From Armatimonadota bacterium (GTDB lineage: Bacteria; Armatimonadota; Hebobacteria; CAIYQO01), in assembly GCA_029553475.1 (NCBI GenBank), contig JAKPKV010000082.1, positions 59,498-123,497 on the forward strand: a DNA stretch of 64,000 bases, read 5' to 3'. The notes beneath the pieces were generated by a model, which did no database searches, was not told the DNA's origin, and worked only from the letters and a program-made list of their open reading frames with translations. This document shows positions 43,148-53,054 of this stretch, one piece after another; position 1 is the first letter of the stretch, and each line of letters starts with the position of its first letter. Position numbers and translations under genes: made by a program.

Positions 43148-44827
43148 CTATCCCCGCGTCAACTTCCGGTGCACCAGCCGGTGCGGGATATCCGCCGCCG
43201 CCCCCAGCCGCTGGCGCCGGTCGGCGTCATAGTCGGAAAAATTGCCCTCGCGCCAGATGATGCCGCCGTCCTCCTCGAAGGCGAGGATGTGCGTCGCCAC
43301 GCGGTCGAGGAACCAGCGGTCGTGGCTCACCACCACCGCGCAGCCGGCGAACGTCTCGAGGGCCTCTTCCAGCGCGCGCAGGGTGTTCACGTCCAGGTCA
43401 TTGGTGGGTTCGTCGAGGAGGATGACGTTCGCCCCCTGGGCGAGCATCTTCGCCAGGTGCACCCGGTTGCGCTCGCCGCCCGACAGGTCGCGCACCTTTT
43501 TTTGCTGGTCAGTGCCCTGGAAATTGAAGCTGGCGACGTAGGCGCGCGTATTCAGCGTCCGCCCGCCGATGGTCATCGTCTCCTGCCCGCCGCTGATTTC
43601 TTCCCACACGGTGTGCTCGCCGTTCAGCGTTTCGCGGCTCTGGTCCACGTAGGCGAGCTGCACCGTCTGCCCGACGGTGATGGTGCCCGCGTCCGGCTCC
43701 ACCGCGCCGGTGATGAGTTTTAACAGCGTGGATTTCCCCGCGCCATTCGGGCCGATCACTCCCACGATGCTGCCCGGCGGGATCGTCAGGCTCAGGTGGT
43801 CCATGAGCAGGGTGTCGCCGTAGGCTTTCGTCACGCCGTCCAGCGCGACCACCACGTCGCCCAGCCGCGGGCCGGGGGCGATGAGGATTTCCAGCTCCTC
43901 GCGGCGCGCCTCCGCTTGCTGGCTCAGCAGCGTGTCATACGCCGTCACGCGCGCTTTGCCCTTCGCCTGTCGCGCCTTCGGCGACAGGCGAATCCACTCC
44001 AGCTCGCGCTGCAGCGTGCGCTGGCGCTTGCTCTCCGTCTGCTTCTCCTGCGCCAGCCGCGCCTGCTTCTGCTCCAGCCATGAGGAATAATTGCCCTTCC
44101 ACGGGATGCCGTGGCCGCGGTCGAGCTCCAGAATCCAGCCCGCCACGTTGTCCAGGAAGTAGCGGTCGTGGGTGACGGCGATCACCGTGCCCGCGTACTG
44201 CTGCAGGTGCCGCTCCAGCCACGCCACCGACTCGGCGTCCAGGTGGTTCGTCGGCTCGTCGAGCAGCAGGATGTCCGGCTCGGTGAGCAGCAGCCGGCAG
44301 AGCGCCACCCGGCGCCGCTCGCCGCCGGAGAGGACGGCCACCGGCGTGTCGCCCGGCGGGCAGCGCAGCGCGTCCATGGCGATCTCCAGCCGCTGGTCCA
44401 GGCTCCACGCGTCGAGCCGGTCAATCGCCTCCTGCAGCTTGCCCTGCTCCTCGATCAGCGCGTCGAGATCCGCGTCGTCATCGCCGAAGGCCGCGCAGAC
44501 GGCGTCGTAGCGCGCCACCAGGTCGGCAATCGGCTGCACCGCCTCCTCCACGGTCTGCTTCACCGTCTTCTCGGGGTCCAGCCGCGGCTCCTGCTCCAGC
44601 AGCCCCACCGTGTACCCCTCGGAGAGATACACCTCGCCGGTGTACTCCTGGTCCACCCCGGCCATGATGCGCAGCAACGTGGATTTCCCCGCCCCGTTCA
44701 GCCCGAGCACCCCGATCTTCGCCCCGTAATAAAAGCCGAGTGAGATATCGCGCAGCACCTGCCGCTGCGGCGGAAACACCCGACCCACCCGCACCATCGA
44801 ATAAATCACCTGCTGGGTATCAGCCAT
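43148..44827 (-). CDS. ettA: ABC-F ATPase, energy-dependent translational throttle EttA type
   Basis: ATG 44827 opens ADTQQVIYSMVRVGRVFPP. The 559-residue protein has two ABC domains: Walker A GLNGAGKST with LSGGERRRVALCRLL and LLDEPTNHLDAESVAWLE, and GPNGAGKST with LSGGERNRVHLAKML and LLDEPTNDLDVNTLR. The arm and linker (EQKQARLAQEKQTESKRQRT, SPKARQAKGKARV) are EttA-like. There are no membrane segments. EttA binds the ribosomal E site and tunes the first elongation step to ATP/ADP. Confidence 0.93.
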   Translation of the reverse strand: MADTQQVIYSMVRVGRVFPPQRQVLRDISLGFYYGAKIGVLGLNGAGKSTLLRIMAGVDQEYTGEVYLSEGYTVGLLEQEPRLDPEKTVKQTVEEAVQPIADLVARYDAVCAAFGDDDADLDALIEEQGKLQEAIDRLDAWSLDQRLEIAMDALRCPPGDTPVAVLSGGERRRVALCRLLLTEPDILLLDEPTNHLDAESVAWLERHLQQYAGTVIAVTHDRYFLDNVAGWILELDRGHGIPWKGNYSSWLEQKQARLAQEKQTESKRQRTLQRELEWIRLSPKARQAKGKARVTAYDTLLSQQAEARREELEILIAPGPRLGDVVVALDGVTKAYGDTLLMDHLSLTIPPGSIVGVIGPNGAGKSTLLKLITGAVEPDAGTITVGQTVQLAYVDQSRETLNGEHTVWEEISGGQETMTIGGRTLNTRAYVASFNFQGTDQQKKVRDLSGGERNRVHLAKMLAQGANVILLDEPTNDLDVNTLRALEEALETFAGCAVVVSHDRWFLDRVATHILAFEEDGGIIWREGNFSDYDADRRQRLGAAADIPHRLVHRKLTRG

Positions 44828-44967
44828 CAATCCCGTCCTTTCGCGCCCGATTGCGGGGATATGATACACGAAGACCCGGAGGAATGCGAGCCACCCCGTT
44901 GACGCACCCGTTCGTTGGTAGTGCGCCACATAGCAGAGCGGAGTGGCGCCGTCCCGGTGGTAGGTAT

Positions 44968-45026
44968 AGCAGCGAGCCTGGAAGTGGAACACCCCACATG
45001 CAATCGGGGCCGACGCGAGTCGCGCC
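44968..45026. repeat. Dispersed 59-base intergenic repeat, copy 1
   Basis: The segment starting AGCAGCGAGCCTGGAAG and ending GGGGCCGACGCGAGTCGCGC recurs at 56052-56110 with a few changes. Both copies lie upstream of genes. The rest of 44828-45415 has an extended -10 (TGC-TATACT, 45062-45070) and small inverted repeats TGACTGTCCC/GGGACAGTCA (45113-45122 and 45139-45148). No gene was seen there. Confidence 0.7.
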
Positions 45027-45061
45027 GGGTAATCGGTTACCAGCGACGCAGGTCAATACTA

Positions 45062-45070
45062 TGCTATACT
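45062..45070 (+). promoter_or_regulatory. Extended -10 promoter candidate for pyrG
   Basis: TGC-TATACT is an extended -10 element without a good -35, about 350 bases upstream of the pyrG ATG. The leader between contains the GGGACAGTCA inverted repeat and two related segments, GTCACCGATTATTGG and GGTCCCCATTTATTG. Confidence 0.35.
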
Positions 45071-45367
45071 GTTTGAGAGAGGCAGACCGCCCCCCCCAAG
45101 CCCGCCAGGCGTTGACTGTCCCCGATCGGTGCTAAATAGGGACAGTCACCGATTATTGGCTGAAATTCCCCGTTAAAATAGGTGACGGTCCCCATTTATT
45201 GCGCTCGGTGCGGAGTGATACGCGTCCCCCTCCCTTTTTCCAGATTCCCGCCCCGCGCGGGAGGAGTCTGCCCCCGCTCCGGCGAAAAAGATATTCCCAG
45301 GCGCTCGACATCAGGCGAGTTCCCCGGCCTGCGGCACCTGTGGGTTCCACCGCGGCATTCCCCGTAG

Positions 45368-47056
<1,689 letters not shown>

Positions 47057-47119
47057 CGGCCGACGACAAAACCGGCGGATGCGACGGAGTTCACCCGGCC
47101 GGCGTCTCGCCCGCGGCTG

Positions 47120-50017
47120 TTAGTGTGCGCTGATGCGTGCCAGGCTTTTTGCCGCCGCCGCGCGCACCCGCGACGCCTCATCCCGCAGCAGCGGCGTCAG
47201 CAGATGGCGGGCGGCTTCACCCTGGCCGGCCAGGCCGCGGGCGGCCGCTTCGCGGACGCGCGGGTCGAGGTGCTGGGACATGTTGGCGAGCATGGGCAGC
47301 GCCGCCGGATCGCCGATGGCGCCGAGCGCCTCGACGATCTGCAGGCGCACGGTGAAGGGCAGCTTCGGCAGGCGCGCCTGCAGCGGCTTCACCGCGCGCG
47401 GGTCGCGCAGCGCCGCCAGGTAGGGGATGGTGAGCCCCAGCACCACCGCGTCATCTTCCGTCGTTAATTGCGCCAGCAGGAAATCCGCGCCGCGCGGATC
47501 GCCATACTGCCCCAGCGCGCGGGCGGCCAGCGCGCCGATGAGCGGGTCGGGGTCGGTGAGCAGTCCAGCGATCTGGTCGCAAAGCGCCTCACGCTCGTCA
47601 CTGTCCGCCGGGAAGAGCGCCGGGCCGTCGCCGAGCGCCAGCAGCGCCTCCACGCGCAGGCTGCCGACCGGGTCGGCCAGCGTTTCCCGCACCAGCGGCA
47701 GGCCGCGGACATCGCCCAGCCGCACCAAAGCGATGGCGGCGGTGGTGGCGAACACCTCATCGGCATGCGTCAGGCAGGCAGCCAGCGGTTCGCGGGCCTG
47801 TGGGGCGCCGGTTCTCCCCAGTGCCTCCACAACGCCCACATAGACTCCCGCCCGGCGCTCCTGCAGCAGGGGAATGAGCGCCTCCACAGCCGCGGGATCA
47901 TTCACCCGGCGAAACGCCTGCAACACCGAGTAACGCATACCGTCGGTGCTCTCGATCATGCCGAGCAGCAACGGGATGCGCTGGGCGGCGGGCACATCGT
48001 GCACCGTTTGCGCGGCGATGCTGCGCGCCATCTGGTCCGGGCTCCGCAGCGCCTCGGCCATCATCTCGGCGCCCAGCGGGTCGCCAAGCTGCGCCAGCGA
48101 CCGGCCGATGCGCACGGCGAAGCGCGGCTCGGCGCCGGCGGCTTTCTTCTTCAACGCGGGGATGGCGCGGGGGTCCCCGATTTGCCCGAGCGCCCAGGCG
48201 GCGGCGCTGCGCGCCCACTCCACCGGATCGTTCAGGCGGTTGATGAGCGCGGGCACCGCGCGCGTATCGCCGATGAGCCCCAGCGCCAGCGCGCAATATT
48301 CGCGTACCTCTGGCACGGGGTCCGTGCCCACGATTTTCAGCAGCGCCGGCACCGCGCGCGCCTCCCGGTGTGCCCCCAGCGCGGCAATCGCCGCCTTGCG
48401 CAGTTCGGAGTCTTTGTCCCGCAGCATCGGCTCCAGCTTCGCCAGCGGCGGCGGATTTTTGCAGGCGGCCAGCCACGAGTGCACCTCGCTGCTGCGCGAT
48501 GGGTTCGCGGCCATATAGGCAAACACGGCGTCGGTGGCGCGCGGCTCGTCGAAAAACTGCAGGAACTGCACCGCCTGCCGGCTGCGATGCTGACTCGGAT
48601 GTTTCATCTCCGTCAAGATGGCGTCCAGCGCGCGCGGCGTGCCGATGCGCGCCAGCTCGTGCAGCCCGCCGGCGTTGCGCTCCAGCCGCGCGATGAGCGC
48701 GTCCACCAGGCGCGCATCGCGGCACCAGGCGCGCGGGGCCGCCCGCGGGATGCTGAGCGCGATGGGCTCGCGCGGCGGCAGCAGCAGATCCTGGAGTGTC
48801 GCCGTGTAGTACAGCTGGCAGTGCTGGATCGTGAGCGCCTCGATGACGGCGTTGCACACCGACGTATCCGGATCGTCGAGCAGCGCGAGCAACGGCGCCA
48901 TCGCGCGCGGATGCTGCCAGCGGCCCAGCGCGCGGATGGCATTCCGGCGGCGTTGTGGTTCGACATCAGGCGGGATGTCCGCCAGCAGGGCGATGAGCGC
49001 CGGGGTGCCGATGCGGCGCAGGGCGGCATACGCGTGCCCCGCCATTTCGACACCGTGTTCATCTTTTCGCTCTCGATCACTGAGCAGCGGCAACAGCAGC
49101 GGCGCCGCGCGCGCGTCGCGCAACCGTCCCGCCGCCTCGATGGCCGCCAGCGTCAGCGCCGCGTCGCCATGGTAGGGCGCATCGTCGAGGATGTTCAGGC
49201 ACGGCTCGATGATGCGGGGGTCGCGCAGCGGCAGCAGCGCCTTCAGGCAGGCGAGGCGCACCGCGTCGTCATCGTCCGCCATCGCCGCTAGCAGGGCGTC
49301 GGCGTTGCGCGGGTCGCGGTAGGCGCCCAGCGCCTCCGCGGCGGCGGCGCGCACGGGCAGGCTGTCATCGGCCAGCAATGCCAGCAGCGGCGCGCGCGCC
49401 GGGGGATGCGCGAGGGGGATGAGCGCGCGGGCGGAGGCGAGGCGGATTTCCGGCTCCACCCGCTGCAGACCGGGCAGGAAGGCTTCGGCGGCGCGGGGAT
49501 CGCGGGTGGCGCTCAACGCGGCGAAGGCGGCCTCCCGCACGGCCGGATCGGGGGTGTCGAGCAATTTTAACAGTTCCGGGGTGGCGCGGGCGTCACCCAG
49601 CGTACCGAGGGCGGCGATGGCGTCCAGCCGGATGCCGGACTCGGCATCGCGCAGCGCGTCCAGCAGCGCGGGCACGGCGTCGGGGTCGCGCAGCTCGCCC
49701 AGCGCCGCCACCGCCGCCATGCGCACGAGGATGAAGGGATCGCGCAGCAGCCGCGCCACCGCCGGCGTGGCCCGCCGGTCGCCGATGCGGCCCAGCGCGG
49801 CGGCCGCCTGCCCGCGCAGCGTGGGGCTGCCGGCGCGGCAAAGCGCGAGCAACGGTGCCACCGCCTCGCGCGCGCGCCGCTGGCCCAACGCCTGTACCGC
49901 GGCCACCTGCACCGTCGGATCGGGATCGTCGAGCTGCCGCAGCAGCGATGCCATCGTCTGTGCTCGCGCGGGCAGGCAGGACGCGAGGAGCAGCAGCGCG
50001 AGGATGCGGGCCGGCAT
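47120..50017 (-). CDS. Exported HEAT-repeat protein
   Basis: The 965-residue precursor has a signal peptide (ILALLLLASCLPARAQ). More than twenty HEAT/PBS-lyase-type repeats follow with the recurring pattern V-x-A-L-x-x-L-x-D-x-R-A-x-x-P-L (for example REAVAPLLALCRAG and DARATPELLKLL), over nearly the whole length. Such arrays are protein-binding scaffolds, here in the periplasm. TTCACCTCC on the plus strand gives a GGAGGTGAA site before ATG. It follows the related gene at 51946-50135 on the same strand across a strong hairpin. Confidence 0.88.
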   Translation of the reverse strand: MPARILALLLLASCLPARAQTMASLLRQLDDPDPTVQVAAVQALGQRRAREAVAPLLALCRAGSPTLRGQAAAALGRIGDRRATPAVARLLRDPFILVRMAAVAALGELRDPDAVPALLDALRDAESGIRLDAIAALGTLGDARATPELLKLLDTPDPAVREAAFAALSATRDPRAAEAFLPGLQRVEPEIRLASARALIPLAHPPARAPLLALLADDSLPVRAAAAEALGAYRDPRNADALLAAMADDDDAVRLACLKALLPLRDPRIIEPCLNILDDAPYHGDAALTLAAIEAAGRLRDARAAPLLLPLLSDRERKDEHGVEMAGHAYAALRRIGTPALIALLADIPPDVEPQRRRNAIRALGRWQHPRAMAPLLALLDDPDTSVCNAVIEALTIQHCQLYYTATLQDLLLPPREPIALSIPRAAPRAWCRDARLVDALIARLERNAGGLHELARIGTPRALDAILTEMKHPSQHRSRQAVQFLQFFDEPRATDAVFAYMAANPSRSSEVHSWLAACKNPPPLAKLEPMLRDKDSELRKAAIAALGAHREARAVPALLKIVGTDPVPEVREYCALALGLIGDTRAVPALINRLNDPVEWARSAAAWALGQIGDPRAIPALKKKAAGAEPRFAVRIGRSLAQLGDPLGAEMMAEALRSPDQMARSIAAQTVHDVPAAQRIPLLLGMIESTDGMRYSVLQAFRRVNDPAAVEALIPLLQERRAGVYVGVVEALGRTGAPQAREPLAACLTHADEVFATTAAIALVRLGDVRGLPLVRETLADPVGSLRVEALLALGDGPALFPADSDEREALCDQIAGLLTDPDPLIGALAARALGQYGDPRGADFLLAQLTTEDDAVVLGLTIPYLAALRDPRAVKPLQARLPKLPFTVRLQIVEALGAIGDPAALPMLANMSQHLDPRVREAAARGLAGQGEAARHLLTPLLRDEASRVRAAAAKSLARISAH

Positions 50018-50068
50018 GGTTCACCTCCGTGTTTCGCGGTTCTCCACTGCGTGAATTCGACGAGACGA

Positions 50069-50104
50069 GCGCGTTTCCTGCGCGCCGATACGCAGGAAAC
50101 GCGC
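50069..50104 (-). terminator. Intercistronic 14-base hairpin
   Basis: Exact arms GCGCGTTTCCTGCG and CGCAGGAAACGCGC flank an 8-base loop between the two exported repeat-protein genes. There is no T-run. It is a likely mRNA stabiliser or partial terminator. Confidence 0.5.
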
Positions 50105-50134
50105 GAACGGATGGGGGACACGCGCCGGGTGCTC

Positions 50135-51946
50135 TCATCCGGGGGCAGGATCGGCTCGCGGGGGCCAATGGCGGTGGGCCGCACTGTGATACACCGTGGC
50201 GCCCGGCGGGACGAGGGCGCGAGTGAAGGGCGGTTGTTCCACGTCAAAGACGGCGCCGTCGCGGATCGCCTCGCGGTGCGCGGCGAAGAAGGCCTCCCAG
50301 GCAGCGCGCAATGTCGCGGCATCCTCTTTGGTCAGCTCACCGGAATAGCTGGCCAGGTACCAGGGGGCGATGAGCTCCATCAGCAGCCCGTAATACTGGT
50401 ACGTCACCTTCGGGTCGTCCAGCCGGCGGATGCAAGCCGCAATGCGGCGGTCGCGCGCCACCCCGCCGGCGATGGCGGCCCGGTACGCCGCGTTGATGAC
50501 GAAATGCTCGGTGGCGACCGCGAGCAGGTCGAGCGCGGCATCGCCCAGCTCCGGCGCCTTCGCCCGCGCCGCGAGGCTGGCGGCGGCGTAGTGCACGGCG
50601 ACGTGCGTGCCGCGCAGCCCCGCCGCGGCCGGCGCCAGGAAGCGCGGCTCCAGCGGGGTGGGCAGGCTCTCCAGCGCCGTCATGCGCACGAAGGGGATCG
50701 GCGAGGCGAGCAGCGCCGCTGCCGCCTCCTGCCATCCCGCGGGGCGGACGGTTGGCTGCAGCGCGACGGCGCGCAGCAGGCAGAGCCGCTCGGCGGTGGT
50801 CCGGGGCCGTGCCGGCACGGCCCCGCCGCGCCCCAGCAACACGTCCACGGCATGCCGCAGTGCCCAGCAGGCCGTCTCGGTCGTCAGAAAGGCCTCCTGC
50901 TCCTCGGGGATGTCTGCCGTCGCCGTCAGCGCGCGGTCCAGCACCGGCAGCAGGCGCGGCAGGTCGTCCTTCGTGCCGACGCGCAGCAGCACCTCGCCGC
51001 CGCGGTTGAGGCGCTGGCGATCCGCCGATGCCAGCCACTGCCAGGCCGCCGCGCGCAGCTCCGGCGCCAGGCCCTCCTTCCAGACGACGGTCGGGAAGCC
51101 GCGCAACACGTTGCCCCAGGGCGCATGCCCCGCCGGCGCCGGGATGCGCCCGAGCATGCCCCAGAAGGCCATGCGCGCCACCTCTGGGGGCGCGCTCCCG
51201 GCCAGGCGTGCCAGCACTGGCGTCGCCTCCGGCGCCGGCATGGCGGCGATGGCCTCGACGGCGCGGGCGTGGCCCTGCTTCGCCAGCTCGGTCAGCATCG
51301 GCAGGTAGATGGGGTAGCGCATCGCGAAGTAGTCAGCATACGGCTTGCGCTCGCCATAGGTGAAGGATTCCGGCAGTGTGGCCATGATGGCGGCCACCTG
51401 GCGGGCCTGCGCCGCCGTGGGCATCTTCAGGGTAATGGTGCCCGTCGCGACGGGCGCCGCGTGCTGGCCCGTGGGCAGCGCGCGCCCGACCTCCACAGGC
51501 ATCGGGTGCTGCGGGTCCCAGCCCAGATCGTGATAGACCGTCACCGTATAGGTGCCGGGTGTCGTGAAGTGGCAATAGCGCGGCAGCGACAACGGCATCC
51601 AGTGGGTCGTGCCCGGCTTCACGAGCCTAGGGCCGGTCAATCCGCCCATGCAGTTCACTGACGCATAGGGATCCTCCACCCGTTTGCCGTTGGCATCTAC
51701 CGCCACCACGATGAAGCGTAGAGGGCGCGGCGCGCCCCGGTAATCGCCGCCGTAGGTGATGGTGACATCGGTAGCGCCGGTATTCACCACGCCAAAATAC
51801 CCGACGATGTTCTCGCCCAGGAAAAAGGTCGGCTTGTCGAACTGCAGCACGGTGGAGACTTTCGAGATGTCCTGTTCCGGCGGCACCATCGGCTGGGCGA
51901 TGGCGCGGACGGCGAGGACGAGCAAGAGCACCGCGAGATAGCGCAT
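50135..51946 (-). CDS. Exported protein with N-terminal beta domain and HEAT-like repeats
   Basis: ATG 51946 (AAGGAT upstream) gives 603 residues with a signal peptide (RYLAVLLLVLAVRAIAQ). Residues about 25-190 look like an Ig-like beta fold (FDKPTFFLGENIVGYFGVVN, GTYTVTVYHDLGWDPQHPMP). The rest is helical with loose HEAT-like units (PEATPVLARLAGSAPPEVAR, PFVRMTALESLPTPLEPRFL). The family is unrecognised. It pairs with the large HEAT protein downstream. Confidence 0.7.
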   Translation of the reverse strand: MRYLAVLLLVLAVRAIAQPMVPPEQDISKVSTVLQFDKPTFFLGENIVGYFGVVNTGATDVTITYGGDYRGAPRPLRFIVVAVDANGKRVEDPYASVNCMGGLTGPRLVKPGTTHWMPLSLPRYCHFTTPGTYTVTVYHDLGWDPQHPMPVEVGRALPTGQHAAPVATGTITLKMPTAAQARQVAAIMATLPESFTYGERKPYADYFAMRYPIYLPMLTELAKQGHARAVEAIAAMPAPEATPVLARLAGSAPPEVARMAFWGMLGRIPAPAGHAPWGNVLRGFPTVVWKEGLAPELRAAAWQWLASADRQRLNRGGEVLLRVGTKDDLPRLLPVLDRALTATADIPEEQEAFLTTETACWALRHAVDVLLGRGGAVPARPRTTAERLCLLRAVALQPTVRPAGWQEAAAALLASPIPFVRMTALESLPTPLEPRFLAPAAAGLRGTHVAVHYAAASLAARAKAPELGDAALDLLAVATEHFVINAAYRAAIAGGVARDRRIAACIRRLDDPKVTYQYYGLLMELIAPWYLASYSGELTKEDAATLRAAWEAFFAAHREAIRDGAVFDVEQPPFTRALVPPGATVYHSAAHRHWPPRADPAPG

Positions 51947-52175
51947 GGCGGTATCCTTTCCGAAGGGCCAGGCGTGGCAGATCACGCGAGGGCGGGGAGG
52001 CAGCCTGTCGCCGAACGAGCGTTCCCGCGAACCGACTCGAGGTGTCGCTGACGGAGTGCGGTGTGCGCCCCCCCGCCAGCGTCCGGAGACGCCTCCTCAA
52101 CGATCGCGCATCGGATATGATATTATGACGCGTGAAACAGGAATAGTGTTCCCGCGCAGCGAACCTGTCTCTGCG

Positions 52176-52952
52176 ATGGCACGACAGACCGGCACCTATC
52201 TCGATCGCATCCTCGCCGACACGGCGGCGGGATTGGCCGCGCGCGGCCCGCTGCCCTGCGCGCCGCCGGCGCACGTCCCGGAGGCGCGGGGGTTCGCGCG
52301 GGCGCTGCGCCGCCCCGGCATCTCGCTCATCGCCGAGGTGAAAAAGGCGTCGCCGTCCAAGGGGGTCATCCGCGCGGATTTCCACCCGGCGGAGATCGCC
52401 CGCGCGTATGAATCCGCGGGGGCGGCGGCCATCTCCGTGCTCACCGACGCGCGGCATTTCCAGGGGAAACTCGCCGATCTCGACGCGGTGCGGGCGGCGG
52501 TGGGGCTGCCGCTGCTGCGCAAGGATTTCATCATCCACCCGGCGCAGATCGCCGAGGCGGTGGGCCGCGCGGACGCCGTGCTGCTCATCGTCGCGGCGCT
52601 GCAGCCCGCCGAGCTGTGCGACTTCCTCGCGCTGGCGGCCGCCTGCGGGCTCGATACGCTGGTGGAGGTGCACGACGCCGCCGAACTGGAGATCGCGCTG
52701 GAGAGCGGTGCCCCCGTCATCGGCATCAACAACCGCGACCTGCGCACCTTCGCCGTGGATGTAGAGACCACCCTGCGCCTGCTCCCCGGCATCCCCGCTG
52801 ACCGCATCGTCGTCAGCGAGAGCGGCATCGCCGCCCACGCCCAGGTACGGCGGCTGGAAGAAGCCGGCGTGGACGCCATCCTCGTCGGCGAGGCGCTGAT
52901 GGCCAGCGCGGATATCGCCGCCAAAGCCCGCGAACTGTTGGGCGGCGCGTGA
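52176..52952 (+). CDS. trpC: Indole-3-glycerol-phosphate synthase
   Basis: The TIM-barrel enzyme (258 residues from ATG 52176) has SLIAEVKKASPSKGVI with the catalytic Lys, LLRKDFIIHPAQI, LVEVHDAAELE, GINNRDLRTFAVD and VSESGIAAHAQVRRL. It closes the indole ring in tryptophan synthesis. No other trp gene is near, so it is an isolated member of the pathway. ATG 52125 in frame is an alternative start; neither has a clear ribosome-binding site. A TATGAT at 52115-52120 could be a -10. Confidence 0.95.
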   Translation: MARQTGTYLDRILADTAAGLAARGPLPCAPPAHVPEARGFARALRRPGISLIAEVKKASPSKGVIRADFHPAEIARAYESAGAAAISVLTDARHFQGKLADLDAVRAAVGLPLLRKDFIIHPAQIAEAVGRADAVLLIVAALQPAELCDFLALAAACGLDTLVEVHDAAELEIALESGAPVIGINNRDLRTFAVDVETTLRLLPGIPADRIVVSESGIAAHAQVRRLEEAGVDAILVGEALMASADIAAKARELLGGA

Positions 52953-53054
52953 GAGAACAGCAGGTCATCCCTATGGTCACACGGCAGCGCCACTCCGCTG
53001 TAACGCGCGGCTGCTCTTTCGATGAAGATTCCTCCGCAAAACAGGTGATGCAAA

